From positions 1-57,220 of the forward strand of contig JAHEBH010000012.1 of NCBI GenBank assembly GCA_024642335.1: a DNA stretch of 57,220 nucleotides. The letters are read 5' to 3'. The stretch is from Erythrobacter sp. Lineage in GTDB: Bacteria > Pseudomonadota > Alphaproteobacteria > Sphingomonadales > Sphingomonadaceae. The position numbers and the translations under genes are program-made. The notes below the pieces were generated by a model. The model did not search any database. It saw only the letters and a program-made list of their open reading frames with translations, and was not told the DNA's origin. Shown here in pieces: positions 27,117 to 35,775 of the stretch. The first letter of the stretch is position 1, and each line of letters opens with the position of its first letter.

Positions 27117-28160
27117 CTATCCAATTCTCTTGCCCAGCGAACGGGCGGTAAAATCAACCATGGGCACCACGCGTGCATAGTTCAGCCGCGTCGGTCCGAT
27201 AACCCCCAGCACGCCGACCACCCTGCCCTCGCGATCGCGATAGGGCGCGGCAATGACAGAGGAACCCGAATGCGCAAATAGGCGATTTTCCGCGCCGATA
27301 AAGATACGCGTCGATTCCGCCTCCCTTGCACTGTCGAGCAGATCGGCAATTGTCTGCTTGTTTTCAAGGTCATCGATCAGGGAGCGGATGCGCTCGATAT
27401 CCCCTAATGCGCTCTCGTCAAGCAGATTGGCCTGCCCGCGCACGATCAGAACCCTGCGTCTTGCCGCATCTTCGCTCCAGGTAACGATTCCGCGCTCGAC
27501 AAGATCGCGGCTGACATCGTCGAGCGCGCTCCTTCCGCTGCGAATCTCGCGTTCGATATCGCCAATGGCTTCCGCCAAAGTGCGCCCGGCCAGCCGCGCG
27601 GTGACATAATTGCTCGCCTGTTGAAGTGCTGACATGTCGATGTTCGGGGGCATGTCGAGCACACGATTCTCGACATGCCCGTCCTCGCCGACCAGGACGA
27701 CCAAGGCTCGACTACCGTCAAGCGGGACCATGTTCATCTGTTTGAGCCGCCGCTCTGACCGCGGCACCATGACCATGCCCGCCGCGCCGGAAATGTGCGA
27801 CAGGATCGTGCTGGTCGTCTCCAGAGCCTGTTCGATGGGTCCGGGCTGTGAAAGCTGTGCCTCGATCGCTGCCCGCTCCTGTGCGGTAGGTTCCGCCACC
27901 TGCATCATCCCGTCGACGAAGAGCCGCAAGCCGCCTTCTGTCGGCATGCGCCCCGCGCTGGTATGCGGGGCGGCCAACAGACCGAGATGTTCCAGTTCAC
28001 TCAGCACAGAACGGATCGAGGCGGGCGACAGATTGATCTCGCGATGCTGCGCCAGCGTCTTCGACCCCACCGGCACACCGCTCGCCAGGTAATCCTCCAC
28101 CACAAGGCGAAAGATATCCCGTGCGCGCTCTGTCAGTTCGGTAATCGAAGGTGAGACCAT
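27117..28160 (-). CDS. hrcA: Heat-inducible transcription repressor HrcA
   Basis: A 347-residue repressor that binds CIRCE elements and needs GroEL for activity. The N-terminal winged helix (ARDIFRLVVEDYLASGVPVGSKTLA...LSPASIRSVLSELEHLGLL) and the GAF-like dimer domain are both present. The frame extends upstream to 28445, but the ATG at 28160 gives the family start. No CIRCE inverted repeat is visible in its own upstream region (28161-28232); its targets, probably groES-groEL, are not in the window. Divergent from rph across 72 bases. Confidence 0.96.
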   Translation of the reverse strand: MVSPSITELTERARDIFRLVVEDYLASGVPVGSKTLAQHREINLSPASIRSVLSELEHLGLLAAPHTSAGRMPTEGGLRLFVDGMMQVAEPTAQERAAIEAQLSQPGPIEQALETTSTILSHISGAAGMVMVPRSERRLKQMNMVPLDGSRALVVLVGEDGHVENRVLDMPPNIDMSALQQASNYVTARLAGRTLAEAIGDIEREIRSGRSALDDVSRDLVERGIVTWSEDAARRRVLIVRGQANLLDESALGDIERIRSLIDDLENKQTIADLLDSAREAESTRIFIGAENRLFAHSGSSVIAAPYRDREGRVVGVLGVIGPTRLNYARVVPMVDFTARSLGKRIG

Positions 28161-28232
28161 GACAGCGACATATCTAGGCGCTAGGGCGACGCAAGCAATA
28201 CACCCTTTTGAATCACGATTTCGGAGAAATTC

Positions 28233-28946
28233 ATGCGACCATCCGGCCGCGCCGCAGATGAAATGCGCGCCATCACTATCGAAACCGGTTTTACCAAGCA
28301 CGCCGAGGGCAGCTGCCTGATCAGCTTTGGTGACACGCGCGTGCTGTGCACAGCCAGCGTGGAGGAGCGGGTTCCGCCGTGGCTGCGCAACAAGGGTTCC
28401 GGCTGGGTGACGGGCGAATATTCCATGCTGCCCCGCGCCACGCACACCCGCGGCTCTCGCGAGGCGGCGAAGGGCAAGCAGAGCGGCCGGACGCAGGAAA
28501 TCCAGCGGCTTATCGGCCGGTCCTTGCGCGCCGTTTGCGACCTCGAAAAGCTCGGTGAGCGCCAGATCACGCTCGACTGCGACGTGATCCAGGCCGATGG
28601 CGGCACGCGCACGGCGTCGATCTCCGGCGCATGGGTGGCGCTGCGGCTTGCGGTCAACAAACTGATGGAGGCCGGCGCGATCAAGGACGATCCGATCACC
28701 GCCAGGATCGCCGCCATTTCCTGCGGCATCTATCAGGGCACACCGGTGCTCGACCTCGACTATGTCGAAGACAGCTCAGCCGATGCGGATGCCAATTTTG
28801 TGCTCATCGAAGGCGGCCAGATCGCCGAGGTGCAAGCCACGGCCGAGGGCGCAACCTATGACGAGGAAGGCCTGCTGCGCCTGCTCCGCCTCGCCAATAT
28901 CGGTTGCGGACAGATCTTCTCCGCGCAGGGCAAGGCCGTGAAATGA
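28233..28946 (+). CDS. rph: Ribonuclease PH
   Basis: A 237-residue phosphorolytic 3'-5' exoribonuclease that trims tRNA 3' ends. The family signature [20 protein letters not shown] starts the protein; the RxxRR-type nucleic-acid region and phosphate-binding [20 protein letters not shown] are present, with the catalytic Asp probably in [20 protein letters not shown] precedes the ATG. It begins the plus-strand run rph-rdgB-hemW-xerC, and its TGA overlaps the rdgB ATG. Confidence 0.97.
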   Translation: MRPSGRAADEMRAITIETGFTKHAEGSCLISFGDTRVLCTASVEERVPPWLRNKGSGWVTGEYSMLPRATHTRGSREAAKGKQSGRTQEIQRLIGRSLRAVCDLEKLGERQITLDCDVIQADGGTRTASISGAWVALRLAVNKLMEAGAIKDDPITARIAAISCGIYQGTPVLDLDYVEDSSADADANFVLIEGGQIAEVQATAEGATYDEEGLLRLLRLANIGCGQIFSAQGKAVK

Positions 28947-29575
28947 CCCGCAAACTCGGTTCGGGGAAGCTGGTCATCGCCACGCATAATGCGGGCAAGC
29001 TGAAGGAAATTGGCGCGCTACTGGATCCCTATGGGCTGGAGTGCATTTCCGCAGGCGCACTGGGCCTTCCCGAACCGGCCGAGACGGGCACCACCTTTGC
29101 CGAAAACGCGCTCATCAAGGCGCGGGCAGCGGCGGAGGCTTGCGGCCTTCCTGCCCTCGCAGACGACAGCGGATTGTCCGTTGCCGCTATCGACGGCCGC
29201 CCCGGCGTGTACACTGCCGACTGGGCCGAACGGCAAAGGTTTGAAGGCGAACCCGGTCGCGACTGGTTCATGGCCATGGGCAAGGTCGAAGGCATGCTGC
29301 AGGCCAAGGGAGCCGATGCACCGCGCAACGCATGGTTCTCCTGCGTCCTCGCGATCGCCTGGCCCGACGGTGAATATGCCGTTTACGAAGGCCGCGTGGA
29401 CGGGACGATCACCTGGCCTCCGCGCGGTGACAAGGGCTTTGGCTATGATCCGATCTTCGTGGCGCAAGGCGACGAACTGACCTTTGCCGAGATCGAACCT
29501 GCTGAAAAACACGCCAGGAGCCACCGAGCCAATGCATTCGCCAAGCTGGTGAAGGATCAGTTCGGCAATTCGTGA
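28943..29575 (+). CDS. rdgB: RdgB/HAM1 non-canonical purine NTP pyrophosphatase
   Basis: A 210-residue enzyme that hydrolyses dITP, dXTP and ITP to monophosphates and so keeps deaminated purines out of DNA. The substrate-binding [11 protein letters not shown] near the start, [14 protein letters not shown], the metal-binding DDSGLSV and the base-recognition [11 protein letters not shown] with SHRANAF at the end are all intact. ATG 28943 overlaps the rph stop as ATGA, favoured over the longer frame from 28904. A REP-like hairpin follows three bases after its stop. Confidence 0.97.
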   Translation: MTRKLGSGKLVIATHNAGKLKEIGALLDPYGLECISAGALGLPEPAETGTTFAENALIKARAAAEACGLPALADDSGLSVAAIDGRPGVYTADWAERQRFEGEPGRDWFMAMGKVEGMLQAKGADAPRNAWFSCVLAIAWPDGEYAVYEGRVDGTITWPPRGDKGFGYDPIFVAQGDELTFAEIEPAEKHARSHRANAFAKLVKDQFGNS

Positions 29576-29577
29576 AT

Positions 29578-29625
29578 CCCCGCGAAGGCGGGGTTCTGCA
29601 TTCTGAGACCCCCGCCTTCGCGGGG
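29578..29625. repeat. REP-like inverted repeat between rdgB and hemW
   Basis: CCCCGCGAAGGCGGGG (29578-29593) is followed 16 bases later by its exact reverse complement (29610-29625). Each arm is itself nearly self-complementary, so the pair could fold as one long hairpin or two short ones. This GCGAAGGC-core family is common in sphingomonads. It fills most of the 76-base gap and could also stop or stabilise transcripts. Confidence 0.85.
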
Positions 29626-29651
29626 GTTCACCTACGTGCTAGAGTTTCGCT

Positions 29652-30803
29652 ATGGCCCGCGCGCTTTACATCCATTGGCCCTTCTGCCTGCAGAAATGCC
29701 CCTATTGCGACTTCAACTCGCATGTGCGGGAGGAGGTGGACATCGATCGCTGGCAGCAGGCCCTCCTTGCCGATATGCGCGCCGAGGCCGAACTGGCGGG
29801 CGGCGAGGCGCTGGAATCGATCTTTTTCGGAGGCGGCACACCATCGCTGATGCCGCCAAGGCTGGTGGAGGCGCTACTGCGTGAAGCGGAGCGGTTGTGG
29901 GGATTTGCCGACACCATCGAGGTAACGCTGGAAGGCAACCCCTCTTCCATCGAGGCGAGCCGCTATGCCGATCTGGCAGCAACCGGGGTCAATCGGGCCT
30001 CATTGGGCCTGCAATCGCTCGACGATGCGGCGCTTCGTTTCCTTGGTCGCTTGCACGACGCACAGGAAGGGCTGAAAGCGCTGGAAGTGGCGCAGAAGCA
30101 CTTTCAGCGCGTTTCAGCCGATCTGATCTATGCCCTGCCAGGCCAAACACTCGACCATTGGCAGGACCAACTCGCGCGAGCGCTGCAATTGGGCACAACG
30201 CACCTCTCGCTCTACCAGCTGACCATCGAACCCGGCACCCGTTTCGAAAGCATGGTGCGCCGCGGCGAATTCACGCCGCTTGATGATGATGCTGCGGCCG
30301 ATCTGTTCGAGCTGACGCAGGAGCTGACCTCTGCGGCAGGCATCCCGGCCTACGAGATCAGCAATCACGCCAGGCCAGGCGAGGAAAGCCGTCACAATCT
30401 TACCTATTGGCGTTACCAGGATTATGTCGGGATCGGCCCTGGCGCGCATGGGCGTCGTGGCGGAATGGCGACGCAGCGCCACCGGAAGCCAGAGAACTGG
30501 CTTGCCGCGGTCGAACAGCGCGCTTCGGGTTGCCAGTCAGAAATATCCATCTCGCGCGAGGAACAGGCGTCAGAAGCGCTGCTGATGGGTTTGCGCCTTC
30601 GTGAAGGAATAGAATCGGCGGAAATGGCCAGACGCTTTGGCATCGCCGCGCAAGCCATGCTTGATCACGCCAGATTGGCCGAATTGATCGGTTTGGGACT
30701 CGCTTGGCAGGATGGAAACCGGCTTGGCATCACCGCCAAGGGCATGCCGCTGCTGGACGCTATCTTGCCGCAACTGGTGCATGACAATCTGGTGGCGGTA
30801 TGA
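29652..30803 (+). CDS. hemW: HemW-type radical SAM protein (coproporphyrinogen oxidase-like)
   Basis: A 383-residue radical SAM protein. The cluster motif CxxxCxxC is in FCLQKCPYCDF, and the HemN/HemW fold is clear from FFGGGTPSLMPP and ASLGLQSLDDA. Gene context beside rph/rdgB fits HemW, now viewed as a heme chaperone and not the true HemN oxidase. The C-terminal HemN_C segment is present. The stop overlaps the xerC ATG. Earlier annotations may call it HemN. Confidence 0.9.
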   Translation: MARALYIHWPFCLQKCPYCDFNSHVREEVDIDRWQQALLADMRAEAELAGGEALESIFFGGGTPSLMPPRLVEALLREAERLWGFADTIEVTLEGNPSSIEASRYADLAATGVNRASLGLQSLDDAALRFLGRLHDAQEGLKALEVAQKHFQRVSADLIYALPGQTLDHWQDQLARALQLGTTHLSLYQLTIEPGTRFESMVRRGEFTPLDDDAAADLFELTQELTSAAGIPAYEISNHARPGEESRHNLTYWRYQDYVGIGPGAHGRRGGMATQRHRKPENWLAAVEQRASGCQSEISISREEQASEALLMGLRLREGIESAEMARRFGIAAQAMLDHARLAELIGLGLAWQDGNRLGITAKGMPLLDAILPQLVHDNLVAV

Positions 30804-31696
30804 ACAAGGCTGACCTGCTGGAAGCCTGGGGCGCCCACCTCACCCATGCACGGCGCCGTTCCGCACATACTGTGCGGGCCTATCTCGCCGCCGCAAACCG
30901 CTTGCTTGAGCAGACAGGCGCGGAAAGCTGGGGAGACTTGGCGCGCATGGAGGCAGGGGCGCTCCGCCTTCAGCTGGCGAAAAGGCGCGGTGAGGGGCTA
31001 GGCAATGTCTCCGCCGCGCGCGAACTTTCTGCTCTCAAGGGCTTCCTCGCCTTCGCCCGCGAGCAAGTGGGTGACGATGAGGCTACCGCCCCTCGCTTGC
31101 GCGGGCCGCGGGTCAAGAAGGGCCTGCCCCGACCCGTCTCGCCCGACGATGTCACCAATCTGGCCGACGTTGTGAACTCCAACGCCAGCGAGGCCTGGAT
31201 CGGCGCCCGCGATCGGGCGGTATTGCTGCTGATGTACGGCGCTGGCCTGCGTATCGCGGAAGCACTTTCACTGAAGGGCAGCGACCTGCCGCTGGGCGAG
31301 GTGCTGACGGTCACCGGCAAAGGCGGCAAGCAGCGCGTGGTTCCCGTCATCCCCCTCGTGCGCGAAGCTGTCGCGGTATATGCGAAGCAGAACCCCTGGC
31401 CGCTCGGCCCCCAAGATCCGCTGTTTCGCGGCGCCAAGGGCGGAACCTTGAGCCAGGGCATGGTACAGAAGGCGATGGCCAATGCCCGCCGCGCTTTGGG
31501 CCTGCCGAACACCGCCACACCGCATGCGCTGCGCCATTCCTTTGCCACGCACCTTCTCGGCGCCGGCGCGGATTTGCGGAGCCTGCAGGAACTGCTCGGG
31601 CATGCAAGCCTGGGTTCGACGCAGATTTACACCAAGGTCGATGCCGCCACGCTGCTCGACAGCTATCGCAATGCCCATCCGCGCGAGAAGGATTAG
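30800..31696 (+). CDS. xerC: Tyrosine recombinase XerC
   Basis: A 298-residue site-specific recombinase that resolves chromosome dimers at dif with XerD. An N-terminal SAM-like core-binding domain is followed by the catalytic domain. The catalytic residues can be read: Arg in GAGLRIAEAL, Lys in KGGKQRV, His-x-x-Arg in HALRHSFATHLL, His in LGHASLGST and the nucleophile Tyr in QIYTKV. ATGA-coupled to hemW; convergent with the DedA gene with a 4-base overlap. Placed as a housekeeping recombinase and not an element integrase because of length and operon. Confidence 0.93.
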   Translation: MNKADLLEAWGAHLTHARRRSAHTVRAYLAAANRLLEQTGAESWGDLARMEAGALRLQLAKRRGEGLGNVSAARELSALKGFLAFAREQVGDDEATAPRLRGPRVKKGLPRPVSPDDVTNLADVVNSNASEAWIGARDRAVLLLMYGAGLRIAEALSLKGSDLPLGEVLTVTGKGGKQRVVPVIPLVREAVAVYAKQNPWPLGPQDPLFRGAKGGTLSQGMVQKAMANARRALGLPNTATPHALRHSFATHLLGAGADLRSLQELLGHASLGSTQIYTKVDAATLLDSYRNAHPREKD

Positions 31697-32304
31697 TCGC
31701 TGCCCCGCTCGCGCGGCTTCCAGGTGAAGATGCGATAAAGGTAGAACAGCGCGCCCAATCCCAGAAAACCGGCCAGCAGCAACCCGATGATGGCTTGCGA
31801 TTCCTCCAGCAGGCTCCCCACCAGCTGACCACCTGCAATCAGGGCCGCATTCCACAATATCGTGCCGCAGAAAGTGTAGGCCAGGAAACGCCCCTTGGGC
31901 ATGTGCGAAAGGCCGGCCGGAAGCGAGATGATAGTGCGCAGGAAAGGTGAAAAGCGCAGCAGGAACACAACCCATTGTCCATGCTTCTGGAACACGCGCA
32001 CGGCTTGTTCGATATGGTCCCAATCAAGCGTCAACCAGCGGCCCCAGCGCGCGATGAAGGGCTCAAGCCGCTGGTAGCCCCATTTATCCCCGATCCAGTA
32101 CCAGAAATAGTTACCCAGCGTGGCGCCTGCCGTCCCGGTCAGCAGGAGCGGCCAGAAAGACATGCTGTCCCGTGCCACCAACAAGCCGCCGACACCCATG
32201 ATCACCTCGCTGGGAACAGGCGGGATCACGTTTTCCAGCACCATCAGCAGGAAGATACCCAAGTATCCGCCTCGCTCGATCGCTTCGATGATAAGTTGAT
32301 CCAT
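31693..32304 (-). CDS. DedA-family membrane protein
   Basis: A 203-residue inner-membrane protein of the DedA/SNARE-associated family, implicated elsewhere in undecaprenyl-phosphate or lipid transport. The N-terminus GGYLGIFLLMVLENVIPPVP and the signature LLRFSPFLRTIISLPAGLSHM are diagnostic; four to five hydrophobic helices follow (including IIGLLLAGFLGLGALFYLY). Its TAA lies inside the xerC stop region. Start ATG 32304. Confidence 0.92.
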   Translation of the reverse strand: MDQLIIEAIERGGYLGIFLLMVLENVIPPVPSEVIMGVGGLLVARDSMSFWPLLLTGTAGATLGNYFWYWIGDKWGYQRLEPFIARWGRWLTLDWDHIEQAVRVFQKHGQWVVFLLRFSPFLRTIISLPAGLSHMPKGRFLAYTFCGTILWNAALIAGGQLVGSLLEESQAIIGLLLAGFLGLGALFYLYRIFTWKPRERGSD

Positions 32305-32332
32305 GCTGTGAGGAAAGAGTTTGCGCCAGCGC

Positions 32333-33301
32333 CTAGGCCGCGCCCTTCACCATCTCCGCATGACGGCGTTCAAGCGCGTCCATGATGCGTCCTGGCGTGT
32401 CGGTGCCGTTGAAGTGGTCGATGGCAAGGATGCCCGTGGGGGAGGTCACGTTGATCTCGGTAAGCCACTTGCCCCCGATCACATCGATGCCGACAAACAC
32501 CAGCCCTCGCCGCTTCAGGTCCGGCCCCATGACCGCACAAATCTCTTCCTCTGTGGGAGAAAGAACTGCGGCTTCGGCATAACCACCCTGCGCAAGGTTG
32601 GAACGGAACTCGCCCTCACCCGGCTTGCGGTTGATCGCTCCGGCGTACTCGCCATCCACCAGCACGATGCGCTTGTCGCCCTTCGCCACCTCCGGAAGGA
32701 AGGGCTGCACCATATGCGGCTCAGGCCATGTCTGGTTGAACACTTCCAATAGTGCAGAGGTGTTGGTGCCATCCGCATCAATGCGGAAGATCGCCTTGCC
32801 GCCATTGCCGTGCAGCGGCTTTACCACCACCGACCCGTGGCGACTCTGGAATTCGCGCACATCCTCTATCTTTCGCGCCACCAGCGTGGGCGGCATGAAG
32901 CGCGCATAATCGAGCACGTACATCTTTTCCGGCGCGTTCACGACCTCGCGCGGATCGTTACTGACAAGCGTCGTGCCCTTGAGCCGGTCGAGCAGAAGCG
33001 CGGTGCTGATATAGCCAAGGTGAAAGGGCGGATCCTGCCGCATCAGGACGATGTCGATGTCATTTGCCAGGTCGATCTTGCGTAATTCGCCCTTGGTGAA
33101 ATGGTCGCCCACCACGCGCTGCACCGTAACCGGCGATGCCCAGGCGGTAATTCTCCCGCTGTCATAGGCGATGGTCGAGACGTCATAATGCCAGACCTGG
33201 TACCCGCGCGCCTGCGCGGTGAGCATCAAGGCAAAGCTGGAATCCCCCGCGATATTGATGGTCTCGATCGGGTCCATCTGGACGGCTATGCGTAAGCTCA
33301 T
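32333..33301 (-). CDS. gshB: Glutathione synthetase
   Basis: A 322-residue ATP-grasp ligase joining gamma-glutamylcysteine and glycine, the second step of glutathione synthesis. The N-terminal MSLRIAVQMDPIETINIAGD, the RQDPPFHLGYI motif, and the ATP-grasp VVVKPLHGNGGKAIFRI and INVTSPTGI segments are standard. Full length. It lies 20 bases downstream of yraN on the same strand, so rsmI-yraN-gshB is a likely operon. No gshA in the window. Confidence 0.97.
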   Translation of the reverse strand: MSLRIAVQMDPIETINIAGDSSFALMLTAQARGYQVWHYDVSTIAYDSGRITAWASPVTVQRVVGDHFTKGELRKIDLANDIDIVLMRQDPPFHLGYISTALLLDRLKGTTLVSNDPREVVNAPEKMYVLDYARFMPPTLVARKIEDVREFQSRHGSVVVKPLHGNGGKAIFRIDADGTNTSALLEVFNQTWPEPHMVQPFLPEVAKGDKRIVLVDGEYAGAINRKPGEGEFRSNLAQGGYAEAAVLSPTEEEICAVMGPDLKRRGLVFVGIDVIGGKWLTEINVTSPTGILAIDHFNGTDTPGRIMDALERRHAEMVKGAA

Positions 33302-33321
33302 GTCACTTCCCTGTGGTTGCC

Positions 33322-33672
33322 CTAAGGCTGCCAGACGTTGGTGATGTGGCGAGGGAAAGTCTTTGGCGCAAGGAGGATCACGTCGATCCGCAAATCCTCG
33401 CCGTTCCTGGCATAGAGATGCGCCACACTTTCCGCCGCTGCTGCGACGCGCCGCAAGCGGTATTCATCGATTGCGAAATCGAGGTCTTCCTTCCTCGCCC
33501 GCCATTTTACCTCGACAAAGGCGACCAGCCTTCCGCGCCTGGCAACGATATCTACTTCTCCAACCGGGGTCTTGACCCTTTTATCGAGAATGGACCAGCC
33601 CTTGAGCCTGAGCCAGGCAGCAGCCCGCGCCTCGCCCTGCCTGCCGCGCTGTTCGGCAAGCTGGCGCTTCAT
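33322..33672 (-). CDS. YraN/UPF0102 family nuclease-like protein
   Basis: A 116-residue protein of the restriction-endonuclease-like fold. Family features are LAEQRGRQGEARAAAWLRLK at the start, the catalytic-like VGEVDIVARRG...FVEVKWR and the later ESVAHLYA region. The E-x-D...E-x-K pattern suggests a metal-dependent nuclease, but activity is unproven for most members. It overlaps the rsmI stop by 4 bases (ATGA), and the rsmI-yraN pair is conserved across bacteria. Confidence 0.92.
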   Translation of the reverse strand: MKRQLAEQRGRQGEARAAAWLRLKGWSILDKRVKTPVGEVDIVARRGRLVAFVEVKWRARKEDLDFAIDEYRLRRVAAAAESVAHLYARNGEDLRIDVILLAPKTFPRHITNVWQP

Positions 33673-34517
33673 TTGCCGCGCAACTCCATCGCGCGGGCAT
33701 AAAGTTGCTTGCGATCGAGTCCGGTCGCCTTGGCAACTTGCGCGGCCGCTTGCGACGCCTTCTCGCTCTCCAACGCGTCGAGCAGCATGCTGTCGACGTC
33801 GAAAGCCCTGGTTTCACCCTCCCCCGGCGGGCCGACCAAAAGCACGATTTCGCCCTTGGGAGGATGCGCTTGGTAATGGGCGATCAGTTCTGCTGAAGTA
33901 CCCGTCCGGCATTCCTCGTGAAATTTGGTCAGTTCGCGCGCGACCGAAACTTCGCGACCGGGCAAAACCTCTGCAACGGCCGCAAGCGACTTGAGCAGGC
34001 GCGGTGCGGTTTCGAAGAAGATCAAGGTGGAGCGCAGCCCGGCCAGCTCCTCAAGCATATCGCGCCGCGCCTTGTCCTTGGGAGGCAGGAAACCGGCAAA
34101 CAGGAACCGGTCATTGGGCAGTCCCGACATAGCCAGCGCCAACAAGGGCGCGCTTGCGCCAGGCAGGGCGGTGATAGCTATTCCGGCCGCCCTCGCCTCC
34201 CGCACAAGGCGGTAGCCAGGATCGGACACCAGCGGCATGCCTGCATCGCTGACAAGGGCGATCGCCTGACCCTGCATGGATGCAACCAGTTTCTGCCTGT
34301 CCGCTTCGGATGCATGATCGTCATACCGCCATAACCTATTGGAAATTCCCAGGAGTTTGAGCAGCTTGCCCGTAACTCTCGTATCCTCGCAGGCGATGGC
34401 GTCGCACCGCGCGAGAACATCCTTTGCCCGCAAAGTCACGTCGCCAAGATTGCCAATCGGGGTGGCAACTATATAGAGACCGGGTTCAAGTTTTTCGGGT
34501 TCGGATAGGTGGGTCAC
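33669..34517 (-). CDS. rsmI: 16S rRNA (cytidine1402-2'-O)-methyltransferase
   Basis: A 282-residue tetrapyrrole-methylase-fold enzyme that 2'-O-methylates C1402 of 16S rRNA. YIVATPIGNLGDVTLRA, ACEDTRVTGKLL, DAGMPLVSDPG and the C-terminal HEECRTGTSAEL are family hallmarks. The frame runs to 34586, but GTG 34517 has GGAGA at 34526-34522 and avoids deep overlap with the divergent lipoprotein gene, so I prefer it. First of the rsmI-yraN-gshB run. Confidence 0.95.
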   Translation of the reverse strand: MTHLSEPEKLEPGLYIVATPIGNLGDVTLRAKDVLARCDAIACEDTRVTGKLLKLLGISNRLWRYDDHASEADRQKLVASMQGQAIALVSDAGMPLVSDPGYRLVREARAAGIAITALPGASAPLLALAMSGLPNDRFLFAGFLPPKDKARRDMLEELAGLRSTLIFFETAPRLLKSLAAVAEVLPGREVSVARELTKFHEECRTGTSAELIAHYQAHPPKGEIVLLVGPPGEGETRAFDVDSMLLDALESEKASQAAAQVAKATGLDRKQLYARAMELRGK

Positions 34518-34555
34518 GCTATCTCCATGAACCAGATAGTGCGGAGGCAGCAAGC

Positions 34556-35713
34556 ATGTTCGGTATTTTGAAGCGCGGTTTGGCAATCGCGCTCCTCAGC
34601 GCAACGCTGGCTGCGTGCCAGGTGGTTCCGGATGCTGGGCGCCCCACGACGACTGCCCCTGTCGATGTGCCGACCGAAGTTCCCACCGATACGGTACTGC
34701 CGCAGGACGATGGCCGCCACCGCGTGGCCCTGCTCGTTCCGCTGAGCGGCTCCAATGGCGAGGTCGGCCAATCCATCGCCAATGCCACCACCATGGCTCT
34801 GCTGGATACCAATGCAGAGAACCTGCGCATCACCACCTATGACACTTCTGCCGACGCCGGGGCTGCCGCTGCGCGCGCCATCAGCGATGGCAATGCGCTG
34901 ATCCTGGGCCCGCTGGTGCGGGAAAACGTGACGGATGTGCTTGCCCGTGCGCGGCCTGCCGGCATTCCGCTCATTACCTTCTCCAACGACACCGGAGTCG
35001 CGGCGGCTGACGTGTTTGTGATGGGCCACGTGCCCGAACAGTCGATTGCCCGTACGGTTCAATTCGCTGTCAGCCAGGGAGCGCGCCGTTTCGCCGCGCT
35101 CGTGCCCAATGGCGAATATGGCCAGCGCGCTGCCGCTGCCCTGCAACGTGCAGTTACCGCCGCAGGAGCGCAGTTTGTCGCTTCAGAGACCTATGACCGC
35201 GGCAATACCTCCATCGTCAGTGCCGCCAATCGCCTCAGCGAAAAGGGCGGTTTCGATACCGTCCTGGTCGGTGAAGGCGCACGGCTGGCCGCAATGGCGG
35301 CGGGCGAACTGAAGGAGGCTGGTGCAGCCTTGCCGTCCATCATCGGGCCTGAATTGTGGAGCGGCGAAACGGCGCTGACCCGCAATGCTTCCATGCAAGG
35401 TGCCTGGTTCTCCGCCGTTTCGGACGCCCGATATCGTCAATTCGTCAGCTCATACGAAGCGCGTTTCGGCAACCAGCCCTATCGCATCGCCACGCTGGGG
35501 TATGATGCGGTGTTGCTAACCTTGCGGATCGCCCGCGAATGGCAGCCCGGACAGCGTTTCCCGACTGGCCAGCTGAGCGATGAAGGTGGATTTCTGGGCC
35601 TTGATGGAGCTTTCCGTTTCTCCCGCGATGGTGTGGGCGAACGCGCTTTCGAGGTGCGTGAAGTGGGCGATGGCACGATTTCCATCGTCGATCCGGCTCC
35701 GCGACAGTTCTGA
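34556..35713 (+). CDS. LpoA-like penicillin-binding protein activator, lipoprotein
   Basis: A 385-residue predicted outer-membrane lipoprotein. The signal peptide GLAIALLSATLAAC ends in the lipobox LAAC. A Pro/Thr-rich tether (about 25-60) leads to a type 1 periplasmic-binding fold (HRVALLVPLSGSNGEVGQSI...). In enterobacteria the related LpoA activates PBP1A; divergent placement from rsmI is also the enterobacterial arrangement, which supports the call. ATG 34556 was chosen over 34424 for the signal peptide. A PBP partner is not in the window. Confidence 0.87.
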   Translation: MFGILKRGLAIALLSATLAACQVVPDAGRPTTTAPVDVPTEVPTDTVLPQDDGRHRVALLVPLSGSNGEVGQSIANATTMALLDTNAENLRITTYDTSADAGAAAARAISDGNALILGPLVRENVTDVLARARPAGIPLITFSNDTGVAAADVFVMGHVPEQSIARTVQFAVSQGARRFAALVPNGEYGQRAAAALQRAVTAAGAQFVASETYDRGNTSIVSAANRLSEKGGFDTVLVGEGARLAAMAAGELKEAGAALPSIIGPELWSGETALTRNASMQGAWFSAVSDARYRQFVSSYEARFGNQPYRIATLGYDAVLLTLRIAREWQPGQRFPTGQLSDEGGFLGLDGAFRFSRDGVGERAFEVREVGDGTISIVDPAPRQF

Positions 35714-35775
35714 CAGTCGATAAGTTTTCGCCGCACGCTTGAATCCGCGGATTCCCGCAGCCTATAGCTGGCAGG

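Noticed and set aside
28161-28232. CIRCE element upstream of hrcA
   Set aside because: No TTAGCACTC-N9-GAGTGCTAA pair or close variant is present in this gap.
30800-31696. Phage or island integrase
   Set aside because: Length, operon position after hemW and sequence type fit housekeeping XerC; no att sites or phage genes are adjacent.
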